Shown piece by piece: positions 29,101 to 42,500 of a stretch of DNA of 50,000 nt (within the stretch, counting starts at the first letter, position 1; each line of letters opens with the position of its first letter). The position numbers and the translations under genes were made by a program. The notes beneath the pieces were generated by a model that searched no databases, had not been told where the DNA came from, and saw only the letters and a list, made by a program, of their open reading frames with translations. Origin of the DNA: Botryococcus braunii (Eukaryota > Chlorophyta > Trebouxiophyceae); assembly GCA_002005505.1 (NCBI GenBank), contig MVGU01000106.1:247501-297500 (forward strand). The letters are read 5' to 3'.

Positions 29101-29794
29101 TGTGAAAGGTTATGAGCAATCGGCTTTCCCTGTACAAAGCAGACAGGTCGTCAATAGACGAAGTTACTCCAGCTACAGTCCGTACGACTGTCTGCTGAGT
29201 GTCACACACAACTGTTGGACAAGACTAGCATCTGGTCATGCCCAGCATCTTTCACAACCAGTTTCGTTACATCATTATCTTGTACACAAGCACCGATCAA
29301 GCAATCACTAGATAAGGCTATAGACGGCTACGTTCAAGTACATGCCTATACTCCCTGAAGTCACTGTCCCTTGTCTGTTTGAGTGACTACAGGGTACACT
29401 AAGCTTGTTCACTCTCACAATAGCAACAATGATACAACACACACTGCCGCACCGTACCTGTACAAAGCAGACAGGTCGTCAATAGACGAAGTTACTCCAG
29501 CTACAGTCCGTACGACTGTCTGCTGAGTGTCACACACAACTGTTGGACAAGACTAGCAGCTGGTCATGCCCAGCATCTTTCACAACCAGTTGGTATTCAC
29601 TCCGGTGGGGCAGCCTTAAGAGTTCATCCGACAAACGTGTGATCTAGATAGGATTGTACCTTATGTTCGAAAACGTCCAGAATCTGCCGTGTCTCAAGGT
29701 ACCTTATGTTCTCAATGGACCCATATCCTAATAGTGCACACATGAAGATCACTTAAAGCACAAGGCATTCAATAATAATGTTCAGAACTCAACA
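29101..29794 (-). repeat. 3' LTR, 694 bp, with internal duplication
   Basis: Structure on the plus strand: A (29101-29128), B (29129-29263), C (29264-29456), B' (29457-29591), D (29592-29794). B and B' are near-identical 135-bp repeats; one difference is CATCTGG versus CAGCTGG. The 5' LTR has only A, B and D. Confidence 0.9.
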
Positions 29795-29803
29795 CTTCCC
29801 CTT
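29795..29803 (-). other. Polypurine tract
   Basis: AAGGGGAAG on the minus strand directly abuts the TGTTGAG start of the 3' LTR, the usual plus-strand priming site. Confidence 0.85.
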
Positions 29804-29814
29804 GCCTGCATGCT

Positions 29815-32800
29815 TTATGTGTATCTTCTCAAACCTAGTGAATCACGATGACCAACAAACACGGGCTTGGCAAGTGGCTTGGTCATAATGTCAGCCACAT
29901 TGCGAGCAGATTCCACATAGAGGATATCTACCTGCCCAAGTGCCATAGCTTCCCTAGCGTAGTGGAAGCTTACTGCAACGTGCTTTGTGAATTTGGAATA
30001 CAGGGGGTTCCGTAAATTAGAAATGCATCCTTGGTTGTCACAGAAAATTTTGACCCTCCAAGGTGCAGCCCCTATCTCTTCCAAGAAGCCCCTTAGCCAG
30101 TTGGCTTCCTTCACAATATGGCCAGCTGCCATAAACTCAGCTTGCACAGTTGAGGTAGCAACTGAGCTCTGCTTCTTGCTTCCCCAAACCACGGCACTAC
30201 CATAGACTGATAGAACATAGCCAGTGGTGGAATACCTGTGGTCCAGGTCCCCAGCATAGTCGGCATCAACATAGCCTTCTAGCTCAGGGCCCTTTCCACC
30301 CAGAGTAAGAGCTAACTCTCTGGTATCTCTCAAGTACTTCAGCACTCGAATGGCCTCATTCCAGTGTGAGGTAGTGGGTGTCATTCTATACCTTGACAAC
30401 ACTCCAACAGCCTGAGAAATGTCAGGCCGGGTCGTATTGGCTATGTATAGCAACGATCCAATTAACTCGCAGTATCGATGACCAGGTGGCAGAGGGGTAC
30501 CAGCCCCATGTGACATACCATCTGAGGACTCGGGTCTGCTGCTAGCCACGAAGTCCTTGGACATGGGGGTATCAACCACACGCCCATCATCAGCAACGCC
30601 AAACTTCTCCACAAGAGCATCAATCTTGGGAGTGCAACTCATGGAAATAGTGCCCTGAACTCTATTGCGTAGGACCTGACACCCCAGGAAATCATTCACC
30701 TCTCCCAAATCATGGATGGTGAAATCCTTCTTCAATAACTCTTTCCCCCACTCAATCTCTGCAACCACTCTGGCAACTATGAGAAGATCATCGACATAAA
30801 CAAGAATAAACGACAGATTACCATCAGGGGCCCTCCTGATGTATACCCCAGCGTCGCTCTTGCACACACTATACCCCATCACGCTCAACTTGTCGCTCAA
30901 GGTCTTGTGCCAAGCCCGTGGGGCTTGTTTAAGACCGTAGAGTGCCTTCCTGAGCTTGCACACAACTCTCGTGTTGCCATTCTCAAATCCTGGTGGTTGG
31001 GTCACATAGACCTCTTCCTCCAACTCCCCATTGAGAAAAGCTGTCTTGATATCCACTTGGTGGATCTCAAGATTTTGTGTGGCAGCCACTGCCAGCACAG
31101 CTCTCCTAGCACCATAGCTGCTGGTAGGTGCAAAAACCTCACCAACATCTATACCAGGAATCTGTCTGCAACCCTGGGCAACCAATCTTGCTTTAAACCG
31201 AGTGACATTCCCATGTGCATCGTTTTTTGTAGAAAAAATCCAATGAACAGGGATAACTTTCTGCCCATGGGGTCTTTCCACATACTGCATAACCTCATGG
31301 GTGTCTAAAGACTCCATCTCCTCTTGCATTGCCTGCTGCCAAAACTCCCACTGAGGTGAGCGCTGGGCTTCCCTCAAGTTTGAGGGCACGTGAACTTTTC
31401 CCAACCTGACAGAAGGTACACTCTGTACCTTATGCTGTGGTGCAGCAGGGCTGTCAGTCTTACTGGTGCTGTTCCCTTCTCTCTCTCTCTCTCCCTGGTT
31501 GCCAGAATAAGGTACATTATGTACCTTATGCTGGGACTGGGCAGTACTGCCGGGATTATCTGATTCCTTCTCAAGTCTCTCTCTCTCTCCTTGACTACTG
31601 GACTCATGTGCAGCACCCTTACATTCTCGCACCTTCCTCAATGCAGAGGGGAGCAGCAGCTCTCTCTCTCTCCTGGACTCACACTTGGGCACACTACCCA
31701 GACTTGCCTGAGCTGCGCCTACAATGTCAGCCTGCACACCATAAGCATGACTAGCCAGTGACTGGGATTGGGCACCAGCTTCCCCTACTGCTGGCATGTC
31801 TAACCCACTACTCTCATCTCTTACATCTGCACCGAACATAGCCTCGACTGTCTCAACCTGCCCCTGCATATCAGGGAGACCAACCATGTTTGGCTCACTC
31901 ACAATTGCCTGACCTGGGTCAGGGGCATGCAATGGGATGTCAGAATGCTCTCTCCTAGCCACGCGCTGTACATAACGCTGCTCCCTTGTAAGGGTGGTCC
32001 CTGGAGGAAGGGGAATTTGTGACTTCCCCTGCATTCGCAACCCCTCTTGTACCTTCTGCATTTTTTCTACCTGGGATTGAGTTTCTACACCCCCCCTGGC
32101 CAGATTCTGCATATGCTCAAGCACCGACCACGAGTACTGAGATGGTTCTGGGGTCCCAACAGTAGAATCCAGGCTGGTGGGGGTTCCTTGGTCATGTGCT
32201 GCTATGGTCCCGTCTCCAGACTGATCCCCAGCACAAAGTCCAGAGGTCCCAGGAGCCCCAGTGGAAAGCGTCTCCACTCCATGGTCATCCTCCTCATCCC
32301 AGAACGTGGGTGGAGCAGCAGAGGGAATTGCTTGAGGCGTTGCCAGATTCTCACTGCCAAGGGGGGGTGATATCCTAGAATCATAGACAGACCCAGGCTG
32401 GACCTTTGATAGACCCACTCTCTCAGCCCCCCTCAAGTGCTCGATAAAGCTGACGTCCCTACTCTCCTTCCACACTCCATTCCCCACGTACACACGATAC
32501 GCTTTAGACTGGGGACAATAACCAGTAAACATCCCAGGGATGGTCTTGGGCCCAAAAACAGACCTTTGGCCACTGGGAATGTGCACATGGGCTACACAGC
32601 CAAACGTGCGCAGCACAGCCACATCAGGTTTGACACCAAAGAATAATTCCATGGGGGTCAGGGACCTGCCTGAAGTAGGACCCACATTGTAGAGGAGGGT
32701 AGCTATCTCAAGCGCCTCCTTCCAAAGGGAAGGGTCTGCTGCAGCATGGACCAACAGAGTCCTTGTTCGCTCCTTCAGGGTCCTATTCATCCTCTCCGCC

Positions 32801-35028
32801 ACCCCATTCTGCTGAGGCGTGTAGGGCGCTGAGGACTCCATCTTAGTGCCCTGCTGAGCACAAAACTCTTTGAATTGCTGGTTCAGGAACTCTGAACCCC
32901 TGTCAGTCCTCACACACTTCACAACCGTGCCTCGTTGGGTCTGCCAAAAACGGAGCAGGTCTATCACAGCCTTTGGGATGCAATCCTTTGACTTCACAGG
33001 CAGGGAGGCAACTTGGTGTGAACTTTCATCCACTACAGTGACCCAATATCGTTCACCTGTGATGGCAGGAGGTGATATGGGACCCACAGTATCCAAATGG
33101 ACTCTATCGAGTGGGTTATGTGCAGGCCTGGAAGATACAGGGAAAGGAGGTCTGGAGTGTTTCCCTTGTATACACGATTCACAGTGCTTGGGGCACTCAG
33201 AGCAGGGACCAAGGGAGATATTGATTCCTGTAACCAGATCTTCCTTGGAGAACCTCTGCATGCTGCTGGCACCAGGATGACCTAACCTAGCATGCCACAG
33301 AGATCTCTCGCTACACACGTGTCCTTTCCTAAGATGAGACGCCTCAGCCATGTGATCAATATGTCTGCAGCCAACTTGCTGCCCTCTGACAGGACTAACA
33401 AACTCCAAAAAAAACAGACCTCGTGCGCGGGTGATATCTCCACACCACCCTTCAGGTCCCTTCATGGCTGTGTAACCACCTGCAGTGTCAGTCAGGAAAG
33501 ATGCTCCATCCTGAATTGCACCAGTGACTGAAATGAGGTTGGTATGCGCAGAAGGAACACACTGCACATTGTGCAGCCAGAATACTTCGTGCCTTGCATT
33601 CACAAGGCATACAGACCCAGATGCAATGATTCCTCCCTTGGCGTCTGAGGTTGCCAAGTGCAGAGGAAGAGGCTGTCCATGCATAACTGGATTATGGAGC
33701 AATGAGAGATCATTGACTATATGCACAGAGGCACCACTATCTATTAACCAAGATGTGCTGCTAGCTCCATGCGAATTTGGGGCAAGCACATTGAGAGAGA
33801 TAAACATCGCCTCACCAGAAGGAGGGGGTGGAGGTGGTAAATGCAACCCCGGAAACGTCTGTTGACTTGTTGGATAGTTATATGCTGAAGGTGGTCCAGG
33901 GCTGGAAGCGGATGAAGGCGGGCCACCCCGGCCAGATCCATGGTCCCACCAGGCTTGAGGAGACGACTGTGGGCCTCCCTGGCCCCAGTAAGCTGCAGGC
34001 CCAACGCTTGCCGCTTGCATGTTTTGATGCAGAGCCTGCAGCTGCCTGAGCGGTCCGCAGTCAGTCATGAAGTGGCCCTTTGCCTTGCAGAAGTGGCATG
34101 TAAGCTCCTCTCTGGGCCTTCTTGCCCTGCCAGGTCCACGCCCCCTGCCACCAAAAGTAGTTGCAGAGGGGCCAGCGGGAGGCTGTTCGTTTGCTGGTAG
34201 TGCTGCTCCAACTCCCGGTACTGCTCCCACTCCTGGTGCAGCTCCAGCGCTTGATGACGCTCTAGCTACCCCCCCAGAGGGACCAGCCACTGCTGCAGCT
34301 GCCATGGCCTGAGGTGTTCCCTCTGCAGGTGGGTCCTTGTACCCACGGCTGGCTGCGGCGCGCAGGATTCTTTGAATCAGCTCCAATGGCGGCTTGTCGG
34401 TTGCCATAACCTCCAGGGACTCGAGCCTCAGCACAGGAGGGAGGCCCTTCACCATCAGCTCCCCAACATTGTGGTCCAAGAGGATGAACGCGTTGTTTCT
34501 GAGACTTGTAGCCAGATCTATCATTCTGTAGAGGTAGACCTTGAGGGTCTCCCCTGTCTTAATGCCCTGCTCCATTTCCTTGTACTACTCAAGGTTGATG
34601 TCTTGGTTGCTCCCTCCAGTGTGACTGTTCTTCACCCACGTGATGAAGTCGAACGCTGCTTTGTGGCATGAGATCTGAGAATGCCAGATGACTGGAACTG
34701 ACTGGATCAGCCACTGCTTGATGGCTGAGTTCTCCACCGACCCTGGCATTGGCCTCTCCAAAGCTGCTCTGACCCCCTTGGTGTTTGCGCACGCCTCCAA
34801 AGCTTCATACCAAAATTCAAAATTGCGCCCTCCATCATCAAGCATGACGGTCATCTTTGGATTAGAGGTATTGGGGATGTAGGCTGCCTTGTCAATCTCC
34901 ACCTTTGGTTCTGCAGTGGCTGATTGTGTCCCGGTCATAGACTGCCCTGGAGTGGCCCCACTGACTTCTCCAGGTTCAGACATTGCTGTTTCACTGCTAC
35001 TTTCCTTTTCTTTGCCCCTTTTTGTCAT
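29815..35028 (-). CDS. Copia Gag-Pol polyprotein, interrupted by one in-frame TAG
   Basis: Gag starts at ATG 35028. After 147 codons a TAG (34587-34585) interrupts the frame. The same frame continues without change, and its next ATG at 34575 opens 1586 codons to TAA at 29817-29815. Positions in that 1586-aa part: CCHC zinc knuckle CHFCKAKGHFMTDC (160-173); aspartic protease DSGA (279-282); integrase zinc site H428, H433, C465, C468; integrase D495, D558, E594 with exactly 35 residues between D558 and E594; reverse transcriptase about 1105-1350 with D1175 and YVDD (1260-1263); RNase H about 1430-1570 with D1437, E1480, D1513. The linker at 960-1060 carries two similar R-E-R-E ... QHKV..VP units. 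Apart from the TAG no damage is visible. Without readthrough the first gag part would be separate. Confidence 0.95.
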
Positions 35029-35053
35029 ACTATTGTCACTTCACCAGCCAAAC

Positions 35054-35146
35054 TTACTCATAAACTTCTGGAATGCAGCAATACCCTACAATTCCCTCCA
35101 TGTCATGGAAATTTACTAGCCAGTCTTGCACAGTAGTAGCAGACAT
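35054..35146 (-). CDS. Leader uORF, 30 codons, copia element
   Basis: ATG at 35146 and TAA at 35056-35054, upstream of the gag start in the element leader. Begins MSATTVQDW. No known function; it could reduce initiation at gag or be incidental. Confidence 0.35.
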   Translation of the reverse strand: MSATTVQDWLVNFHDMEGIVGYCCIPEVYE

Positions 35147-35404
35147 GTTCCCCTCAGAAGTTTGCGCCGGAGTCCGGCCCGACTCACTCAGTGCTTCTAG
35201 ACAACGTCGATGAATGATAAAGCACAGCTAAAACTTCAATTATGAATTTCCCAGAAAGGTAAACTGTGAGTAAGATAATGGTCCTGGTACACTCGAGTTC
35301 CCTTGCGCCGCTGTGCCATGCTCGAGCTCCTTTGTTGACGCTTACGTCTGACCCATCCGTTGACGACCTTCACTCCTGCTTTTACTTGGCTCAGCTGGAA
35401 GGGC

Positions 35405-35418
35405 GTGGGCCCATAACC
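35405..35418 (-). other. Primer-binding site, internal initiator tRNA-Met type
   Basis: GGTTATGGGCCCAC begins at the first base after the 5' LTR. Its complement GUGGGCCCAUAACC is the anticodon stem-loop region (anticodon CAU) of eukaryotic initiator tRNA-Met, not the 3' acceptor end. Drosophila copia is the classic case of such half-tRNA priming. Confidence 0.85.
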
Positions 35419-35784
35419 TGTGAAAGGTTATGGGCAATCGGCTTTCCCTGTACAAAGCAGACAGGTCGTCAATAGACGAAGTTACTCCAGCTACAGTCCG
35501 TACGACTGTCTGCTGAGTGTCACACACAACTGTTGGACAAGACTAGCATCTGGTCATGCCCAGCATCTTTCACAACCAGTTGGTATTCACTCCGGTGGGG
35601 CAGCCTTAAGAGTTCATCCGACAAACGTGTGATCTAGATAGGATTGTACCTTATGTTCGAAAACGTCCAGAATCTGCCGTGTCTCAAGGTACCTTATGTT
35701 CTCATTGGACCCATATCCTAATAGTGCACACATGAAGATCACTTAAAGCACAAGGCATTCAATAATAATGTTCAGAACTCAACA
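35419..35784 (-). repeat. 5' LTR, 366 bp
   Basis: Parts A (35419-35446), B (35447-35581) and D (35582-35784), matching the corresponding parts of the 3' LTR with isolated substitutions (for example ATGGGC versus ATGAGC in A, and CTCATTGG versus CTCAATGG in D). Confidence 0.93.
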
Positions 35785-35900
35785 CATATGCCACTCCCGT
35801 TGCAACTGCAGACAGTCTCTAGAAAGGGGAAAGGCACAGCAGACGACCCTGAGAAGGCCGAGCGCGTCCCGGCATCCCAGCCTCGTGGAGAGAGTTGTGC

Positions 35901-38339
<2,439 letters not shown>

Positions 38340-39080
38340 ATGAATGACTTGATGGATGATTTCGGTGCGGCCTGCACACTGACCAATAGCAGAAGTTTTG
38401 ATAATGATGTCCCAAGGACACCGGAGAGGCAAGGTATTCCAGAAGCTTTGCATCCCCCGCCAGTGAGGCGAAGTCCACTGATGTGTATTGCAAGGAGGTT
38501 TGGGGATGTCGCTGCTGCAAAAAGGCGGCTCGATTTTGGGGATGAAGTTTGCGAACCTGACCACTGCACGAGTTCACAAACGGCCACACATATCAAGAAG
38601 CGGGCCCGATCAGTTGAGGTAAGACATGGGAATAATTTGAACGTAAACTTGATCAGAACCTGCTTCTTGTTAACGTAAAAGGGCTTTCCATTGTCAGTGG
38701 CTGTTCAGATTTTGCATATCTCTAGCAAACATGGGAGCTTGACATGAAAAAAGTTTTCCAGCGACATCGCTCATAAATTTGACAATTAAAAGTCAATAAC
38801 TGACAAACATATTTTTAGGTCCTTTGATGTCTTGCATAAGTGGCTTCCAGTATCTGCAGCTTCAGGTCGATGATATTGGGATGGTAGAGGTTTATGGTAT
38901 GGTTGGGTCCTGAAGCAGATCTTGGTGCTCACAGGTAACATCGTGTGGGCCACGATACAGTTCACTCCAGCAGAAGCGGGTCAAACAGAGCAGGAGCTCC
39001 CTACGGTTTCGTATGAGATAGCGCATGTGCCTAAGAAAACCAGCAATTGTTACATTCAAGGACGTCGCTCAAGACTGTAG
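38340..39080 (+). CDS. Candidate two-exon gene, unrecognised
   Basis: Exon 1 38340-38618 from an ATG (93 codons) ends at GAG|GTAAGA. A phase-0 acceptor at AAGCAG leads into exon 2 38919-39080 (53 codons, TAG). Predicted 146 aa. Exon 1 is acidic then basic, with TPERQG, AAKRRLDFGDE and a KKRAR cluster that could be a nuclear localisation signal. Exon 2 holds NIVWATIQFTPAEAG. Upstream exons cannot be excluded. Longer minus-strand frames overlap exon 1 but lack splice support. Confidence 0.33.
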
Positions 39081-39512
39081 GACTATTTGGAAAGGATTGA
39101 GAGATTGCGTGTTTAGTCAACAGGTTTGGCTCTGTGTAGGTTAAATCAGCAGGAGGTCAACTTTGCTTTTCCACAGCTTAATGACGACAATGTTGGCCCT
39201 GTCAAACTCGACCTACAATGCAGGACGGGTGGTTTATCGCTAGTGTTTAGACATTGACATGATCACGTAGGCTACATAGGGTGGATGCGGGTTGGGAGTA
39301 AGAATGCTGAGTGAGAATGTTGGTGTGTACAATGCATGGTGGCAATGTAGTGACTTCCTCCTGGTGATGAGTATCCTTATTTCTATAGATGCAGGGTTGC
39401 AAGAAGCCGCAAGTTCGAAGTCATGATACACGGAATGTAACATTTTACAAAAATCTCGTGCTGCAATGTGCCTACACCTTTACCAAGGTAGTTGAAAACA
39501 AATGTCCACGTC

Positions 39513-42500
39513 CTATAATTCAGCATCATGACTGTCTGCTCGAACTAGGGTGGCCTTCGGTACATCATTGCTGCCAGACGAGAAGGGATCCTGTGTCAAC
39601 TGAGCAAATGGGCTGGGATGTACCACATCCTGGGGTGGGTTAACTAAAAACATACTGCACATGGCTTCAGAAACCTGTGGACTCCCCGTGTCCTGAACAG
39701 GGGTCTGAGGGTGCGGCTGACTGGCCAATGTTGTACCGTGGGCAGCAAACGGGCTTTGCGGCTTTCTTTGTTGAGGCAATGCACTGGTAGGAGCAGGTGT
39801 GGGATTTGTTGCCCTTGAAGCTGCCGCCAGTGCACCTGCAAGCCCCGTTCTTGGGCGAGGAAAGAACTCATTTGGGATATTTAAGGGGGTTGGAGGAGGA
39901 TTTGGAAGGTCTGGAGTTGGTCCCAAGATGTTAGTTATTGTTTGGGGCGACATCGGCTGCCTTTGGACTCGTGGGGGTGGTACAAGAGCTGATAAGCGGT
40001 CATAAACTTGCCTAGCACTGGGGCGGTTTTTTGAATCCGATGCCAGGCAATCCGCGATGATGGCACCCAATGCTGGAGGTACGTGATCTTGCTCCGGACT
40101 GCAGCAGCAGAAATCAAGGTCACATCTGTTTTTTATGTGTGTAAAATTCGTTCAGGTGCAGGGGTTGACATTAGACAGAATTTATTGGCAACTCAGAAGC
40201 AGATTTTTCATGAAGTTGAAATCATTTCATAACCTTTAATAAGGGGATCGCACTTCACTTCTCGAAGCTGACCACGAATGGGTCTTTCGTTTGTAGCTAT
40301 TTCCCAGAAAACGACCCCAAGAGAGTATATATCAGCCTTTTCACAACACTTGCCGCCCATTAGAAGCTCCGGAGCCTGGCCAACATAAAAACAATATCAT
40401 CTCAAGGGCGAACAAAATGACATCTTCCAAGGGCAAGCCTTGAAAAGTTTGTGTATATAAGCATGCAGGCAAAAGGTGGTTGATGAAATATAATGACATG
40501 TTAGGGCCCTGTACGTACAGGAACTGCCAGTGTTGCCCTAACCGGACATGTCTTGTATACACGACGTGTCTGGTTAGAGCAAACTATCAGTTCCTCAGTA
40601 AGCTAAAGACCATGAGGCCCCGGGCAGTTACCGAGTAGGCCATTGTTCCTCGCACGTCAGGATTTGACAAATACGCCTGCAACACAAACAAGCTGGTTTA
40701 ACTGCTGTTAGCCCACTCTTGTGGCCTGTAGAATGAGGAACTCCTGAACGTGTATGCTTTGGAGTGGGGAAATGGTGGAGAATAAACATAGCGGAGTCTG
40801 CACTCGCACAGGGTGCGGATGGAGACAGATGGCAGGTCTATGGATACAATTAAAGGAATGTGTTGACACAACACGCACACACATGCCAGTTTCTTGCAGA
40901 AGGCCCATACCCCTGTCAAAACTCTTGAAAGCCCCACATCAGCAATTTTTGCTGTGCCATCCCGGGACAATAGGATATTGTTGCTCTTTAAGTCCAAGTG
41001 CACGATCTTTTTATCATGAAGGTAGCAGAGGCCTCGGGCAATGTCCAAAGCAATTCTTTGACCGCACTTCGACCTGGACACCAATTAATTGAGCTTAGAC
41101 AATAAATGTCCTCTGGGAAGTGTCTCTTGGTACACAGGTACTCTTAGTGACCAGGCGAAGTTTATTTCAAGCACGAGCAAGAGCAAGAGAGTGTAATATC
41201 CCATTCGAATACAATCAAGGGAACATGGTAAACAATACGTGTTTGACACGGCTCGCTGAACCACGTTCTCCTGTAAATGGTGTGGGGCAGACCACTTATT
41301 TGGGCCCTGCATGACTTTCTTCTGCAGCGCACGGAACAAGTCTCCCGACTCCATAAATTCGGTGACAAGCATTATCTGCCCATCCTTTTCACAGGCACCC
41401 TGCAATTTCAAACCAACTATCTCAAGACCATCACAACAGTGAACCATCAACAACATGGCCACCACCATAATGAAACATATGGTGGCTGCAAGCTATTGAA
41501 GAGCTGCTCTGTGCCCATGGCTAGTGCATGAGATTACCTGAAATTGCACTATATTTGGGTGGCGGCAATTTTTAAGAATTGCAATTTCTCTTCCAAACGT
41601 CGCATGCTCTTCTTTATTCTTCAAGACCTTGATGGCCACGTTCTGTACTTCTCCTCGGATGGCCTTGTACACCTGTATGGCAGAATCAAATGTATTTGGT
41701 CCAATCACAACCACCAACTCTTGCGATTCCGAAGCGGCTTGCACAAAAAAAGCCACACTGGGCCTACCTTGCCAAAAGCACCAGTGCCCAATTCGTACAG
41801 GCTTCCATCAGGGCGTCTGCAGATCACTATCTCTTCACTTCGGATGAGCCAGTCAGACAAGGGAACTTGTGGCAATTCTATTCCACAGCTGGTGCTGGCC
41901 ATTTGGGAACGCATGATGCGATCTCCATTCTCAAATTCTTCATCAGAATCCTTCACAAAACCAAGTTTATCATGTGAGGACAACTGTCGAAACAAGTGGA
42001 CCCACTCAAGACCCCAGTTAAGCAGACTCCTATTGATCAAGAAACATGCAACATCAAATGGATATGAATCATGTGCAATGCACGTGCGTGCGTGTGCATG
42101 TTTTCAGGAGAAAGAAGGGATGTGGGTGGTGGCAAAGCATCTAAGCGTGAAATTGCTTGGGAACTCAGGTTGCTGTTGGTCACTAAGTTACAGTCACACT
42201 ATGCTACTTTGACTTACAAAGACACAGGGAATCCTCATGGTCTCTTCTAGTTTACCAGAAAGGCGGATTGAAGCCTTTGTGCACACGAAACGATTATCAA
42301 CTTGTTACCTGTTCCTCCTGATGACCGGGTGGAGGTCCAGCAGGGGGACTCCACAAACAAATATCTTCGCGAGACACCCCACTGCCAGGAATATTTGAAA
42401 CTGCAGTGGTTGCTGGACCACCATAGTTGGCCCTCACGTGACACCACTTGTTAGGTGCGTGGCCTCCTGTTTTGCCAGGTGTATGAGGAGATTTTGTGGA

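Larger units (their letters stand above)
29101..35784 (-). mobile_element. Ty1/copia LTR retrotransposon, nearly intact, recent
   Basis: Read on the minus strand, in order: 5' LTR (35784-35419), primer-binding site (35418-35405), leader, gag-pol frame (35028-29815), polypurine tract AAGGGGAAG (29803-29795), 3' LTR (29794-29101). LTRs begin TGTTGAG and end TTTCACA. Pol order is protease, integrase, reverse transcriptase, RNase H, which defines the copia superfamily. Shared LTR parts differ at only a few positions, so insertion is recent. The outer flanks (CTTGC left, CATAT right) do not form a target-site duplication. The coding frame has one in-frame TAG in gag. Confidence 0.96.

Noticed and set aside
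30907..34312. Plus-strand ORFs up to 136 codons inside the retrotransposon
   Set aside because: Antisense to the gag-pol frame, with no independent motifs.
38851..38896. Possible extra exon between the two exons of the 38340 gene
   Set aside because: It would require a 38-base intron. A direct phase-0 join to 38919 is simpler.
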